A stretch of DNA of 64,000 bases from Desulfamplus sp. (GCA_015232555.1 JADFZJ010000005.1:1-64000), one strand, 5' to 3'; shown: positions 8,015-17,543, counted from the stretch's first letter. Made by a program: numbers and translations. The notes: generated by a model from the sequence alone, not told the origin.

Positions 8015-9013
8015 ATGGCAGATACAACAAATGATCCTTTAGGAATTGAATCAATGATAAAAGGCTGGGCAGATTCTATGAATACGATGAGTGAAATGAT
8101 TTTTAAATCTCCATTTCAGCCTCTTTTTGACGAATCAGCTTTTAAATCTATGTTACAGCAACCATTTTTCAAATCATCCTCAAACAAAGATGCTAAGAGT
8201 AATTTTATCTGGCCATTTCAACAAGGAGAAGCCTCAGAAGAGACAGCGGGTAAGCGTAAGGATATAATGACCGCCATAAAAAATACCATGAAAAACTGGC
8301 AGACAATGGCGGGTGCAATGTCATCACCAGAATCTATGTCTGCACTTTTCAAGGGGGTGAGCACTATCCCTGAAATGCTCATAAATATTACTCAATCAAC
8401 TATATTTAGTATGGCTGAGATTAATCAAAAAATGGCGGAGAGTGCCAGCAGGATGGGGCAATCTGTTCAAGCCTATAAGTTTAACAATATAGACGAGAAT
8501 ATTTTTAAAGCATGGTCTGAAATATATGAGAAAGAGTTTAGAAAATTTCTTCGTATCCCCAAACTTGGACTAACAAGGGAGTATCAAGAAAAGCTCAATG
8601 ACATGACGGATAAGTTGAATATATGCCAGACAAACATGGCAGAATTTCTCCGTATGCTGTCTATTCCGTTCCAGCGTTCTGCAATTGTGATGCAAGATGA
8701 GATCGATAAACTTGCTGAAAAAGGGCAGCTCTCAGAAGACCCCCAATTTTACTACCAGATGTGGTTAAAAATTTTAGAAGGTCACTTTATGACGCTGTTT
8801 CAGACGTCTGAATATGTTGAAACATTGACAAAAACCGTCTATTCCATGAGTCAATTTACAAGTGCTAAGGAGAGTGTAGCTGAAGATATGCTTAAACACC
8901 TTCCGATTGCCAGCAGATCAGAGATGGATGATATGGCAAAGGAACTTCATCTGCTTAAACGAGATATACGTAATATTAAAAAGAAAATCTCACTTTCAGG
9001 AGGTAAGATATGA
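8015..9013 (+). CDS. phaE: Class III PHA synthase subunit PhaE
   Basis: PhaE is the non-catalytic partner that forms the active class III polyhydroxyalkanoate synthase with PhaC at the granule surface. The sequence is largely helical. It has the Pro/Phe/Trp-rich N-terminal segment WADSMNTMSEMIFKSPFQP and the family core SEIYEKEFRKFLRIPKLGL (about residues 165-185), followed by long amphipathic helices and a C-terminal coiled coil (LKRDIRNIKKKI). The frame opens at GTG 8009, but ATG 8015 has AGGAGG five bases upstream and is chosen, giving 332 residues. Its TGA overlaps the phaC start in ATGA, the usual sign of translational coupling of the two subunits. Confidence 0.85.
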   Translation: MADTTNDPLGIESMIKGWADSMNTMSEMIFKSPFQPLFDESAFKSMLQQPFFKSSSNKDAKSNFIWPFQQGEASEETAGKRKDIMTAIKNTMKNWQTMAGAMSSPESMSALFKGVSTIPEMLINITQSTIFSMAEINQKMAESASRMGQSVQAYKFNNIDENIFKAWSEIYEKEFRKFLRIPKLGLTREYQEKLNDMTDKLNICQTNMAEFLRMLSIPFQRSAIVMQDEIDKLAEKGQLSEDPQFYYQMWLKILEGHFMTLFQTSEYVETLTKTVYSMSQFTSAKESVAEDMLKHLPIASRSEMDDMAKELHLLKRDIRNIKKKISLSGGKI

Positions 9014-10320
9014 GTCAATTTAAAGTCCCAATTGATCTTATCATGTCAAAGATGGCTGAGGATGCCCAAAAGGTGCGGCAAAAAGCCAGCGAAGCATCAG
9101 AGGTTCTCCTGTCTGAACTTAACACAGAGCTTGCACAGACCCCTTACGATATTGTCTATCAGGAAGACAGGGTGAAACTAAAACACTACAAAGCAATAAA
9201 ACAGACAGAATATAAAACCCCTCTGCTTGTAGTTTATGCTCTTATCAATCGCGAAACTATGCTTGACCTTCAGCCCGGAAGAAGTGTTGTAGAGCGATTT
9301 CTTGAAAGCGGTATTGATCTTTACATGATTGACTGGGGGTATCCCACACGCAAAGATCGATTTCTCGATTTTGATGACCATATAAATGGATACATGGACA
9401 ATATTGTTGATTTTATAAGAGAACGAAACAATGTACCAAAGGTTAATCTTATGGGAATCTGCATGGGCGGTGCATTCAGTGTTATCTATTCAGCACTTCA
9501 TCCTGAGAAGATAAGAAATCTTATCACTACAGTTACACCAACAAGTTTTGACACCAACAAAGGACTTCTCCATTTATGGATGAGATATCTTAATGTTGAT
9601 TCTGTGGTCAATACTTATGGTAATCTCTCTGCTGATATGATGAACTTTGGTTTTTTGCTGCTAAACCCAGCACGCCTTATGATCGATAAATATGTAGGTT
9701 TCATGGAAAATATGGATAATAAGGAGTTTGTGGAGAACTTTATCCGTATGGAAAAGTGGATTTTTGATAGTCCCGATCTTCCTGGTGAAGTTTTCAGGCA
9801 ATTTGTAAAAGAGTGTTATCAGGAGAACAAGCTTATACAAAGTAAACTGGAAGTTGGTGGCAGAAGGGTTGATCTTAAAAATGTCACTATGCCTCTGCTC
9901 AATATTTATGGAAAATTTGACCATCTTGTTCCGCCAGAGGCATGCAACCAGCTTGTTAAAGCAGTAGGAAGCAAGGACACAGAAGATATATGTCTTAATA
10001 CAGGGCATATCGGAATATATGTCAGCTCAAAATGTCAGGAGGCATTTGCCCCGAAAATTGCATCGTGGCTAAAACAGAGAGATGAAGAACCAGAAGAGAA
10101 AAGTTATGATACAGAACAGAAAAATGGGGCGCATGAGGGTAAGGATAAAGATAGTGATTCCACAGAATCGGCACCTTTATCAGCATCTAAAAAGGATGTA
10201 ATAAATCGGTTCAAACTTGCTGAAACAGGTAAGCTTACTAATGCAGGAAAGCCTGACAAAACAGTAAAGAAAATTTCTAAAACTGCCCATTCCGCTAAAA
10301 AGACAAAAACAATTTTATAG
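9010..10320 (+). CDS. phaC: Class III poly(3-hydroxyalkanoate) synthase subunit PhaC
   Basis: PhaC polymerises hydroxyacyl-CoA into storage polyester. It is an alpha/beta hydrolase with the synthase lipase-like box GICMGG and nucleophile Cys151 (class III enzymes usually have a Gln after the Cys, Met here). The Asp is in YGKFDHLVPPEA (about 306) and the His in TGHIGIY (about 335). WGYPTRKDRF is also conserved. The catalytic core ends near residue 360, the normal class III size. A further 75 residues form a Lys/Ser/Asp-rich tail ending KKTKTIL, not expected in the family. It is coupled to phaE by overlapping ATGA. Confidence 0.93.
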   Translation: MSQFKVPIDLIMSKMAEDAQKVRQKASEASEVLLSELNTELAQTPYDIVYQEDRVKLKHYKAIKQTEYKTPLLVVYALINRETMLDLQPGRSVVERFLESGIDLYMIDWGYPTRKDRFLDFDDHINGYMDNIVDFIRERNNVPKVNLMGICMGGAFSVIYSALHPEKIRNLITTVTPTSFDTNKGLLHLWMRYLNVDSVVNTYGNLSADMMNFGFLLLNPARLMIDKYVGFMENMDNKEFVENFIRMEKWIFDSPDLPGEVFRQFVKECYQENKLIQSKLEVGGRRVDLKNVTMPLLNIYGKFDHLVPPEACNQLVKAVGSKDTEDICLNTGHIGIYVSSKCQEAFAPKIASWLKQRDEEPEEKSYDTEQKNGAHEGKDKDSDSTESAPLSASKKDVINRFKLAETGKLTNAGKPDKTVKKISKTAHSAKKTKTIL

Positions 10321-10333
10321 GAGATTAAAAGAG

Positions 10334-11380
10334 ATGGTACGGGAAACCGATTATTTTGATATATTTTGCAACATCAGCAGAGCTTTTGGCACAGCAGCCA
10401 CCCAAAACGAACTGCTTAATCTGATTGTTGACAGTGCAATAAAATCAATGGACGCAAAGGCAGCATGTCTTTTTTTATCTGATGAAAAAAATGACTTTTT
10501 TATACCAGTGGCACAGAAAGGGTTATCAGAAAAATATTTTCATGCAAGCCCATTAAAAGCTATGAACCTTGTAAAAGGAATTGAAAAAGAGGGGTATCTG
10601 CTTTTTAAAGATGCCACAACAGACCCTCGTTTAGAACACCATGATGCAAAAAAAGCGGAAGGAATTTCATCTTTGATATCTCTTCCTGTTCGCGTAAAAA
10701 ATAAAACTATAGGAATTCTATCCATATACACGGCAACACAGCGTGATTTTGGAGAGCGAGAAATAGCTTTTCTGACTGCCCTTGCGGATCAGGCTGGTAT
10801 TGCTATCCATAATAACCGTCTTCTTACAAGACTTGAAAAGAACTCCACTCTATTTCTTGAACTTGCCTCATCAATAAACTCAACTCTTGATATTCAAGAG
10901 CTTCTTAGACACATGACCGTTGAAGTATGCGATACCTTTAATATGAAAGGAGCTGCGATCAGGCTCCTAAATGAAGATACTCAGACCATGCAGCTTGTTG
11001 CAAGTTATGGATTGAGTGAAGAGTTTGTTAAGAATATTCAACCCATTAATACCAATACAACTTTACGGGCATTAAAGGGTGAGACTGTAATTGTAAATGA
11101 TACTGATAAAGATGATAGAGTGCAATTCAGGGAGGAGATGAAAAAAGAGGGAATTAAATCTATGATTGTAACTCCTATTATGTCAAGAGACAAGGCGATC
11201 GGTGTATTGAGGCTTTACAGCGAGGAGCAAAGAGAGTTTCCTAACGATCTTCTGATGATGGTGGAAGCTTTGGGGCATCAAGGCGGGCTTGCTATCCAAA
11301 ATGCCTCGATGTATATGAAACTTCAAGAAGATAAAAAGAATTTAGAACAAGATGTCTGGAGTCACAGGTCATGGTTTTAA
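10334..11380 (+). CDS. Tandem GAF-domain protein without output domain
   Basis: Two GAF domains fill the protein (about residues 20-165 and 185-325). They are recognised by repeated patterns such as ISSLISLPVRVKNKTIGILSIY with ALADQAGIAIHNNRL, and SMIVTPIMSRDKAIGVLRLYS with ALGHQGGLAIQNASM. GAF domains bind cyclic nucleotides, haem or small metabolites and mediate dimerisation. After the second domain only a short helix follows (LQEDKKNLEQDVWSHRSWF). No kinase, cyclase or HTH is present, so it probably signals by protein contact. It sits 13 bp after phaC on the same strand, which suggests a link to PHA metabolism. Confidence 0.8.
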   Translation: MVRETDYFDIFCNISRAFGTAATQNELLNLIVDSAIKSMDAKAACLFLSDEKNDFFIPVAQKGLSEKYFHASPLKAMNLVKGIEKEGYLLFKDATTDPRLEHHDAKKAEGISSLISLPVRVKNKTIGILSIYTATQRDFGEREIAFLTALADQAGIAIHNNRLLTRLEKNSTLFLELASSINSTLDIQELLRHMTVEVCDTFNMKGAAIRLLNEDTQTMQLVASYGLSEEFVKNIQPINTNTTLRALKGETVIVNDTDKDDRVQFREEMKKEGIKSMIVTPIMSRDKAIGVLRLYSEEQREFPNDLLMMVEALGHQGGLAIQNASMYMKLQEDKKNLEQDVWSHRSWF

Positions 11381-11425
11381 TCTGACATCTTAAAAAAAAT
11401 AACCATCCCGAATAAAGAAAAAGTT

Positions 11426-11487
11426 CAGAGTGAAACAGCCTTAAAACCTGAATAGTTAAGCAGGCTCTTCAATGCTGCTTCACTCTG
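11426..11487. terminator. Long inverted repeat between convergent genes
   Basis: Arms 11426-11439 (CAGAGTGAAACAGC) and 11474-11487 are complementary with one mismatch, enclosing a smaller CCTG/CAGG stem. It lies between the convergent GAF and shikimate kinase genes and may terminate both. There is no clean T-run, so confidence is low. Confidence 0.35.
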
Positions 11488-11489
11488 TC

Positions 11490-11993
11490 TTAATTTGCAG
11501 CATATAATTTTACAACCTGAATAGCCACCAAATCTTGATCTATGTTATTACAGTCAACCGTGATATCAGCATATCTTTTATAAAGTATCTGCCGCTCATC
11601 ATATAGCTCCCTGAATGTCTGCTTAGGTGATTTTGCAATGCCCCTTGTTGCAAAATTGTGGATACGCCTCTCAAGCTCCTCGTAACTCACATTAAGAAAT
11701 ATAATCTTTGATATGCTTTTAAGGTGCTCCATAGCTTTGGGACTGTAGGGGACACTGCCACCAGTGGCTATAATGTGCTTATCTATATTAAGTTTCAATA
11801 TCTCTTTTTCTTCAATTCTTCTTAAATTCAAGTGATCGCTTTCATTTATAATCTGTTGAAGAGATTTTTGCTGGTTGATTTGAATGAGCACATCAGTGTC
11901 GATAAACCCAAAAGTTAAATTTTTCGCAAGTATAATACCTACAGTGCTCTTGCCCGCACCGGGCATTCCAATTAATGTTAAATTTGATTTCAT
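11490..11993 (-). CDS. aroK: Shikimate kinase
   Basis: AroK phosphorylates shikimate at the 3-hydroxyl using ATP in aromatic amino acid synthesis. The Walker A loop GMPGAGKST is at residues 9-17. FIDTDVLIQ supplies the substrate Asp, LRRIEEKEI the Arg-Glu region and IATGGSVPY the glycine motif (GGS instead of the usual GGG). The lid region RGIAKSP is also present. At 167 residues it is normal for the family. It is a single gene converging with the PHA cluster and divergent from mnmG. The glycine-motif variation leaves open a related small-molecule kinase. Confidence 0.8.
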   Translation of the reverse strand: MKSNLTLIGMPGAGKSTVGIILAKNLTFGFIDTDVLIQINQQKSLQQIINESDHLNLRRIEEKEILKLNIDKHIIATGGSVPYSPKAMEHLKSISKIIFLNVSYEELERRIHNFATRGIAKSPKQTFRELYDERQILYKRYADITVDCNNIDQDLVAIQVVKLYAAN

Positions 11994-12071
11994 GCAGATG
12001 AATTTCCTTTACTGCCGCAAATGAGTTATGAGGTTTAAGATACAATAAAATGAAATATTAATTTGCAAACC

Positions 12072-12105
12072 TCTGCTTGACCAGAATATCAAGCAGATAT
12101 ATAGT
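12072..12105 (+). promoter_or_regulatory. mnmG promoter overlapping a 26-bp palindrome
   Basis: The -35 TTGACC (12077-12082) and -10 TATAGT (12100-12105) are 17 bp apart. The expected start of transcription is about 12111-12113, essentially at the ATG (12114), and no ribosome site is present, so the mRNA may be leaderless. A perfect inverted repeat TCTGCTTGA-N8-TCAAGCAGA (12072-12097) covers the -35 and spacer and could be an operator. Confidence 0.55.
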
Positions 12106-12113
12106 ATCCCCCT

Positions 12114-14003
12114 ATGAAACACTACAAAAAAAAATATGATATCATTGTTGTTGGGGCGGGTCATGCAGGCTGTGAAGCTGCCCTTGCGGCTGCAAGAATG
12201 GGCTGCTCTGTCCTTCTTATGACCATTGATCTTGATAAAATCGCTACCATGCCATGTAGCCCCTCAATTGGTGGTACTGCAAAGGGGCAGCTTGTCAAGG
12301 AGATCGATGCACTTGGCGGATTTATGGCAAAAGCGTCAGATGCATCTGCCATACAGTATCACACTCTCAACACCCGAAAAGGTCCAGCAGTTCAAGCTAC
12401 AAGAACTCAGAACGATAAGCAAAAATACCATCAAGTTATGAAATTTGCTTTAGAGAGTGCGGATAACCTTGATATAAAGCAGTCCATGGTTGAAGATATA
12501 GTGATCGAAAATTGCAGAATCAAGGGAATGACAGAGAGAACAGGTATGAGCTTTGAATCTGATGCTGTGATTCTTGCTACTGGAACATTTCTTGAAGGGC
12601 TTGTTCATATTGGAGACAAAGCTATTGATGCTGGCAGAGCAGGTGAATTTTCTTCAATTGCTCTTGCCCGATCTCTTGAAAAACACGGCTTTACCCTTGG
12701 CAGAATGAAAACTGGAACACCGCCAAGACTTCATAGAGACTCCATAGATTTTTCATGCTTTGCACCTCAAAACTCAGATCCTTTTCCAACTCCATTCTCT
12801 TTTTCAACAGAAACAGTAACCAATAAAACTCTACCAAGCTACATTGGACACACAAATCAAAAACTTCATGCATTTGTAAGAAATAATCTTCAATACTCTG
12901 CACTATATGGAGGTTATATTCACGGACGCTCTGCAAGATACTGTCCCTCATTTGAAGACAAGATAGTAAAATTTCCTGAAAGAGAGAGCCATCAGATAAT
13001 ATTAGAACATGAAGGGCTTAACACTCTTGAAATATACGCAAGTGGTCTTGGCAACAGTCTTCCATGGGAGATACAGGTTGAATTAGTACGTATGGTAAAA
13101 GGTCTTGAAAATGCTGAAATCATTAGACCTGCCTATGCAATTGAGTATGATTACTTAAATCCTCAGCAGCTCTATCCAACACTTGAGACCAAACGAATAA
13201 AGGGGCTTTTTCTTGCGGGACAGATAAACGGAACTTCAGGTTATGAGGAGGCAGCAGCTCAAGGAATCTGGGCTGGAATAAATGCAGCCTGTGCTGTTCA
13301 AAAACGACCTCCATTTATCCTTGACAGATCAGAGGCATACATGGGGGTTATGGTTGACGATCTTGTTACTAAAGGAACCCAGGAGCCTTACAGAATGTTT
13401 ACATCACGAGCTGAATACAGGCTGCTTTTAAGAGAGGATAATGCGGATTTAAGACTCGTAGAAAAGGCTTATGATTTGGGTCTTGTTGATTCCAATACTC
13501 TTGCAAGAACAAGAGAGATTGAGATATCTACGAGAAATGAGATAAATCGCATCAAATCATTTGTGGTTAAGCCCTCCGAAAGTGTCAATCAATGGCTTGA
13601 ATCTGCAGGTACTCCACCCATAACAAACGGAGTCAAATTAGATCAGATATTAAAAAGGGCACAGCTTGATTACTCAACTGTTGATCACATTTCTCCTTCA
13701 CCTGAAAACCTTGAATCTAGAGTAAAAACTCAGGTTGAAATTGAGATAAAATATGAAGGGTATATCTTCCGCCAGCAGAATGAGATCAAAAAATTCAAAG
13801 ACATGGAGAGAATTAGAATACCTGACAATATGGATTATACCACAATACATGGTCTTTCCAATGAAATCAGAGAAAAACTGATTAATATCATGCCAGAATC
13901 TTTAGGACAGGCTTCCAGGATTGACGGCATGACCCCTGCCGCCTTATCAGTCATTATGATTGGTATCACCACTCTTAAGAAAAAGTCAGCAAGCCTGAAT
14001 TGA
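12114..14003 (+). CDS. mnmG: tRNA uridine-5-carboxymethylaminomethyl modification enzyme MnmG
   Basis: MnmG (GidA) acts with MnmE to modify the wobble uridine of several tRNAs with FAD, NADH and methylene-THF. The FAD-binding Rossmann motif VVGAGHAGCEAALAAARMG starts at residue 12. PCSPSIGGTAKG, GTFLEG and the NGTSGYEEAAAQG block are all conserved. The C-terminal helical domain for MnmE and tRNA contact is complete. At 629 residues it is full length. The gene stands alone between a divergent aroK and cbpA, which has its own promoter. Its own promoter seems to leave almost no 5' leader. Confidence 0.96.
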   Translation: MKHYKKKYDIIVVGAGHAGCEAALAAARMGCSVLLMTIDLDKIATMPCSPSIGGTAKGQLVKEIDALGGFMAKASDASAIQYHTLNTRKGPAVQATRTQNDKQKYHQVMKFALESADNLDIKQSMVEDIVIENCRIKGMTERTGMSFESDAVILATGTFLEGLVHIGDKAIDAGRAGEFSSIALARSLEKHGFTLGRMKTGTPPRLHRDSIDFSCFAPQNSDPFPTPFSFSTETVTNKTLPSYIGHTNQKLHAFVRNNLQYSALYGGYIHGRSARYCPSFEDKIVKFPERESHQIILEHEGLNTLEIYASGLGNSLPWEIQVELVRMVKGLENAEIIRPAYAIEYDYLNPQQLYPTLETKRIKGLFLAGQINGTSGYEEAAAQGIWAGINAACAVQKRPPFILDRSEAYMGVMVDDLVTKGTQEPYRMFTSRAEYRLLLREDNADLRLVEKAYDLGLVDSNTLARTREIEISTRNEINRIKSFVVKPSESVNQWLESAGTPPITNGVKLDQILKRAQLDYSTVDHISPSPENLESRVKTQVEIEIKYEGYIFRQQNEIKKFKDMERIRIPDNMDYTTIHGLSNEIREKLINIMPESLGQASRIDGMTPAALSVIMIGITTLKKKSASLN

Positions 14004-14007
14004 AATC

Positions 14008-14035
14008 TTGACACATATTAAATTCAGTTTATTTT
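14008..14035 (+). promoter_or_regulatory. Candidate promoter for the cbpA-hpt pair
   Basis: TTGACA at 14008-14013 is followed after 16 bp by TATTTT at 14030-14035. It begins only 5 bp after mnmG and would leave a leader of about 90 nt. Confidence 0.4.
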
Positions 14036-14131
14036 AATTTCATCAATCAGGCTGGATAAGTTAAAACTCAATAATTGCAATATGTTGATTACATAATGAA
14101 ATATGTTTACATATAATGAGGTATATAAAAA

Positions 14132-15100
14132 ATGGCTGAGACAGATTACTATAAAATTTTGGGAGTAGATAAAACTGCAACCCCTCAGGAGCTTAAAAAA
14201 GCATATCATAAGTTAGCAGTTAAATATCATCCTGATAAAAACAAGGATGATAAGAATGCAGAGGCGAAATTCAAAGAGATAAGCGAAGCCTATGCTGTAT
14301 TAAGTGATAAAGAGAAGCGTCAGCAGTATGACACTTATGGTTCTGCTGGCTTTCAGCAGAGATACTCCAAAGAGGATATTTTCAGAGATTTTGACATTAG
14401 TGATATTTTACGCGAATTTGGTTTTGGACAAGGTTTTGGTGGTAGTAATTTTGGACGAACTTTTACAAGCGGCGGAGGTTTTTCAAATACTGGGGGATTT
14501 TCAGGCGGTGGAGGCTCAAGTCATGCAGGAAAAAATCCATTTGGGCAGGGGATGGGAAGCCAGCGAACACGTCAGACTCAGGGCAATGATATTGAATATG
14601 AAATAGGACTTACTCTTGACGAAATTATATATGGATGCCAGAAAACAGTTACAATCAACCAAGGTGGGAGTAGTGAAACTATCACAGTAAAAATACCAAA
14701 AGGAATGACTGCTGGTAAAAAAATCAGAGTTCCTGGCAAGGGTGAACCAAGCCCCTACGGTGGTTCAAGAGGAAATCTTATGATCAAATCTAAACCCCTG
14801 CCCAACCATGATTTTGAAATAGAGGGTAATGATATATCTACTATAAGAGAGATTAAATTGACCGAGGCACTGCTTGGAAGCAAAGTCGATATTTTAACCC
14901 CTTCTGGCAAGGCTATTACTATGAATATTCCACCAGGGACAAAACATAAATCAAGGTTGAGACTTGCACAGCAGGGTATTCCATATATGCAAAAAGAGGG
15001 TCATGGAGATCTGTTTGTGGTTATCCATGTAAATATTCCTAAAGAACTTAACAGCAAACAGAAAAAAATTGTTGAAAAACTTGCAGAAACAGGATTATAA
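14132..15100 (+). CDS. DnaJ-class co-chaperone, CbpA type (no zinc finger)
   Basis: A J-domain protein that stimulates DnaK ATPase. The J domain is residues 4-70 with HPD at 33-35 ([10 protein letters not shown]). A Gly/Phe-rich linker follows at about 90-150 and includes Gly/Ser-rich FSGGGGSS. The two-lobe C-terminal client-binding domain runs from about 155 with [13 protein letters not shown] to the end. No CxxCxGxG repeats exist, which separates it from classical DnaJ. At 322 residues it matches CbpA. It is followed 7 bp later by hpt, so the two are cotranscribed. Confidence 0.9.
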   Translation: MAETDYYKILGVDKTATPQELKKAYHKLAVKYHPDKNKDDKNAEAKFKEISEAYAVLSDKEKRQQYDTYGSAGFQQRYSKEDIFRDFDISDILREFGFGQGFGGSNFGRTFTSGGGFSNTGGFSGGGGSSHAGKNPFGQGMGSQRTRQTQGNDIEYEIGLTLDEIIYGCQKTVTINQGGSSETITVKIPKGMTAGKKIRVPGKGEPSPYGGSRGNLMIKSKPLPNHDFEIEGNDISTIREIKLTEALLGSKVDILTPSGKAITMNIPPGTKHKSRLRLAQQGIPYMQKEGHGDLFVVIHVNIPKELNSKQKKIVEKLAETGL

Positions 15101-15107
15101 ATAAATT

Positions 15108-15623
15108 ATGACAAAACTGATTCCAATGATATCTGCAGAAGATATAGCAAAAAAGATTAAAGAGGTTGCTTCTCTTATTTCAAAAGATTACAATGGTAAA
15201 AAATTAGTAATAGTTGGTATTTTAAAAGGTTCATTTATATTTCTTGCAGATATCACGAGGCAGATCACAATTGAACATGAAATTGATTTTGTTGGAACAT
15301 CAAGCTACAGAGGTACAGAGACCACAGGAACTATTCAATTTACCAAACTACCAGATATAAATTTTGAAGGTAAACATATTTTAATTGTTGAAGATATTGT
15401 AGATACCGGAACAACTCTTACTGCTCTTATAAAATATTTTAAAACCTTAAAGCCCTCTTCTGTCAAAATATGTGCCTTGATTAATAAAAGTGAAAGGCGT
15501 GAGCTGCCAATTGATATTAATTACTCCTGCTTTAATGTTGAAAAGGGATTTATTGTAGGATATGGTCTTGACTATAATGAAAAATACAGAAATCTTTCCT
15601 CAATTTTTGACCTGAAGTTTTAA
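15108..15623 (+). CDS. hpt: Hypoxanthine phosphoribosyltransferase
   Basis: It salvages hypoxanthine (and usually guanine) with PRPP to IMP/GMP. The PRPP motif ILIVEDIVDTGTTLTAL is at about residues 91-107. The first loop VGILKGSFIFLADI (36-49), the flexible loop SSYRGTETTG (65-74) and a C-terminal FIVGYGLDYNEKYRNL purine-binding region are complete. Its 171 residues are normal. It overlaps the cbpA transcription unit by position (7-bp gap). Confidence 0.94.
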   Translation: MTKLIPMISAEDIAKKIKEVASLISKDYNGKKLVIVGILKGSFIFLADITRQITIEHEIDFVGTSSYRGTETTGTIQFTKLPDINFEGKHILIVEDIVDTGTTLTALIKYFKTLKPSSVKICALINKSERRELPIDINYSCFNVEKGFIVGYGLDYNEKYRNLSSIFDLKF

Positions 15624-15725
15624 AATTGGCATCAGCTTTAAATTGTCATTCAGCTTGACTTGGAATTTACCTTTTAAATAAAAAATTGTATTATATGCTG
15701 AACATCAGATGACAAGGGGAAAAGT

Positions 15726-17204
15726 ATGATTATCACCTGTGAAAAATGCTCGACAAAATTCAACCTTGATGAATCAATTTTGAAAAAAGAGGGTTCTAAA
15801 GTCCGTTGCAGCTCATGCAGACACGTATTTAAAGTATATCCCCTTTATGATGAAAAACTAGAATCCCCAAAAGTATTCTCCTCTGAATCGCCAATTTTGG
15901 AGAATAAAGATATTGTTAAACAGAATATAAGTAAAAATAATGATGACTTGAAGTTAGATGATAATTTTGTCCCAAATAAACAGGTTACAGCCAAAGTAGC
16001 ATCACCTCAAACTCTCCCCAAGTCTGTAGATACAGAAAATAATCTTGAGCTTGATATAGATTTCTCTCTTGATGATGATATTGATATCCCTGCACCGCCA
16101 ACAGCCAAAGTGTCATCACCTCAAACTCTCCCCAAGTCTGTAGATACAGAAAATGGTCTTGAGTTAGATATGGATTTTTCTACCACCACTGATGGAGAGT
16201 TACCTATTGATGCTTCGTCAGGTTCAAATCAAGGGCTTGAAATTGAAATAGAAGATGACTCTGAATTTGACTTTGATTTTTCCTCAGAAAATGAGCTGGG
16301 TAAAAACATAACAAAGGGAATAGATAAAACAGAAATTCAACACAAGAGCGAAAGCATCTCTCCAATGGATATGGATTTTTCCACTGATGATGAGTTTGAC
16401 AGCGATGACGATATGTTTGATGATGTTTATGTTCAACCAGATGCTCCTATATTAGAGACGAAAAATAATGATAATATAAAAGCAACAGATGCTAAACCAT
16501 CTATGATTAAATCTGAAAATCAGCAGACTACCTTAGGAGGTCAGCCTATTATAAGCACTAGTCCAAGTTCTACCCTTTTAGGAAACAGACCTAATCTTTT
16601 TGAAAATAGTGCACTGTTTGAAAAAAAGAGTAAATTCGGAATAGGTAGACTTGTCATTATACCGATTGTTTTGATTCTTCTTGTTATCGCAGGATATACT
16701 GCATCTATTATGACGGGCATAAAAATTCCTTACTTATCTGATGTAAAAATTCCATATATATTTGATATTAAAATCCCTTACATAGATAAAATTTTCTCTC
16801 CACAACCAGAACCTGTGAAACTTACGCCTGATCAAAAAACAGTTAATGGAAAATTCGTTAATAATACAATATCTGGGACACTGTTTGTTATAAATGGCGA
16901 GATTGTGAACCATTCAAAGATTTCATGTAAAGATGTAAGAGTTGAGGGAACTTTGATTGCAGCCAATAAGGTAAAAGTTAAAAACAAAACTGTTTTTTGT
17001 GGAAATATTATATCTGAAGAACAACTAAAAACACTGGATACCAATTCGATTAATTTAATTCTATCCAGTTCCGATGCAAAGAAAAAATTTACTGTTGAAC
17101 CTGGTAAATCCATTCCATTCATGGTTGTTTTTTCTGATTTTCCGGATAATCTCGAAAACTTCACTGTAGCAGTAACAGACTTTAAACGAGTTAGCGAAAA
17201 ATAA
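15726..17204 (+). CDS. Zinc-ribbon (MJ0042-type) membrane protein with DUF3426-like C-terminus
   Basis: The N-terminus is a small zinc ribbon with Cys5, Cys8, Cys28 and Cys31 (CEKC and CSSC), the MJ0042-type finger common in deltaproteobacterial proteins. A long acidic Asp/Ser-rich region follows (residues 40-290). It holds a duplicated unit TAKVASPQTLPKSVDTEN / TAKVSSPQTLPKSVDTEN, each copy followed by LELD(I/M)DFS. One transmembrane helix (GRLVIIPIVLILLVIAGY, about 305-325) is followed by three short VKIPY-type repeats and an extracytoplasmic beta-rich domain resembling DUF3426. Function is unknown; a cytoplasmic zinc-binding sensor tied to a periplasmic domain is only an inference. Confidence 0.75.
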   Translation: MIITCEKCSTKFNLDESILKKEGSKVRCSSCRHVFKVYPLYDEKLESPKVFSSESPILENKDIVKQNISKNNDDLKLDDNFVPNKQVTAKVASPQTLPKSVDTENNLELDIDFSLDDDIDIPAPPTAKVSSPQTLPKSVDTENGLELDMDFSTTTDGELPIDASSGSNQGLEIEIEDDSEFDFDFSSENELGKNITKGIDKTEIQHKSESISPMDMDFSTDDEFDSDDDMFDDVYVQPDAPILETKNNDNIKATDAKPSMIKSENQQTTLGGQPIISTSPSSTLLGNRPNLFENSALFEKKSKFGIGRLVIIPIVLILLVIAGYTASIMTGIKIPYLSDVKIPYIFDIKIPYIDKIFSPQPEPVKLTPDQKTVNGKFVNNTISGTLFVINGEIVNHSKISCKDVRVEGTLIAANKVKVKNKTVFCGNIISEEQLKTLDTNSINLILSSSDAKKKFTVEPGKSIPFMVVFSDFPDNLENFTVAVTDFKRVSEK

Positions 17205-17253
17205 TAGAATAAAAGCGAATATTTAATATTGGGCTTAAGGGTCTTATTTTATT

Positions 17254-17300
17254 GTTCAGGAATTTCAATCCAACAATAATTGCAGCGAAGCTGTTTATGT
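17254..17300 (+). repeat. 47-bp dispersed hairpin repeat, copy B
   Basis: This copy shares AGGAATTTCAATCCAACA and the GCAGCGAAGCTG hairpin core with copies A and C and sits 50 bp after the zinc-ribbon gene. Confidence 0.75.
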
Positions 17301-17320
17301 TCCAAGCAACTCAATTAAGG

Positions 17321-17445
17321 AATGATGTTGTATTCATTGAACATTTCGATCTTTTTCTGCGTAATGTTCTACCCTTTTCAGCCACGATATTAGGCTGCCT
17401 TTTATGTCCTGCTACAATATAGACCTCATCAAACTCGACTTATCC
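17321..17445 (-). pseudogene. IS1595 (ISXO2-like) transposase remnant
   Basis: On the minus strand a short frame reads VEFDEVYIVAGHKRQPNIV followed by AEKGRTLRRKRSK. This is the DEVY...AGHKGQP block around a catalytic Asp of ISXO2-like transposases. An in-frame TAA precedes it and the rest of the gene is absent, so this is a dead fragment. It occupies most of the gap before the secreted protease. Confidence 0.7.
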
Positions 17446-17543
17446 TTTAAATCTAAGACTCTGTTCGCTTATTCGTGGCTGACTTTTGTCGTCTTTTATC
17501 TTCTTACTCTAAATTATTGAGCAGTTACAAAAAGGTGAATAAA

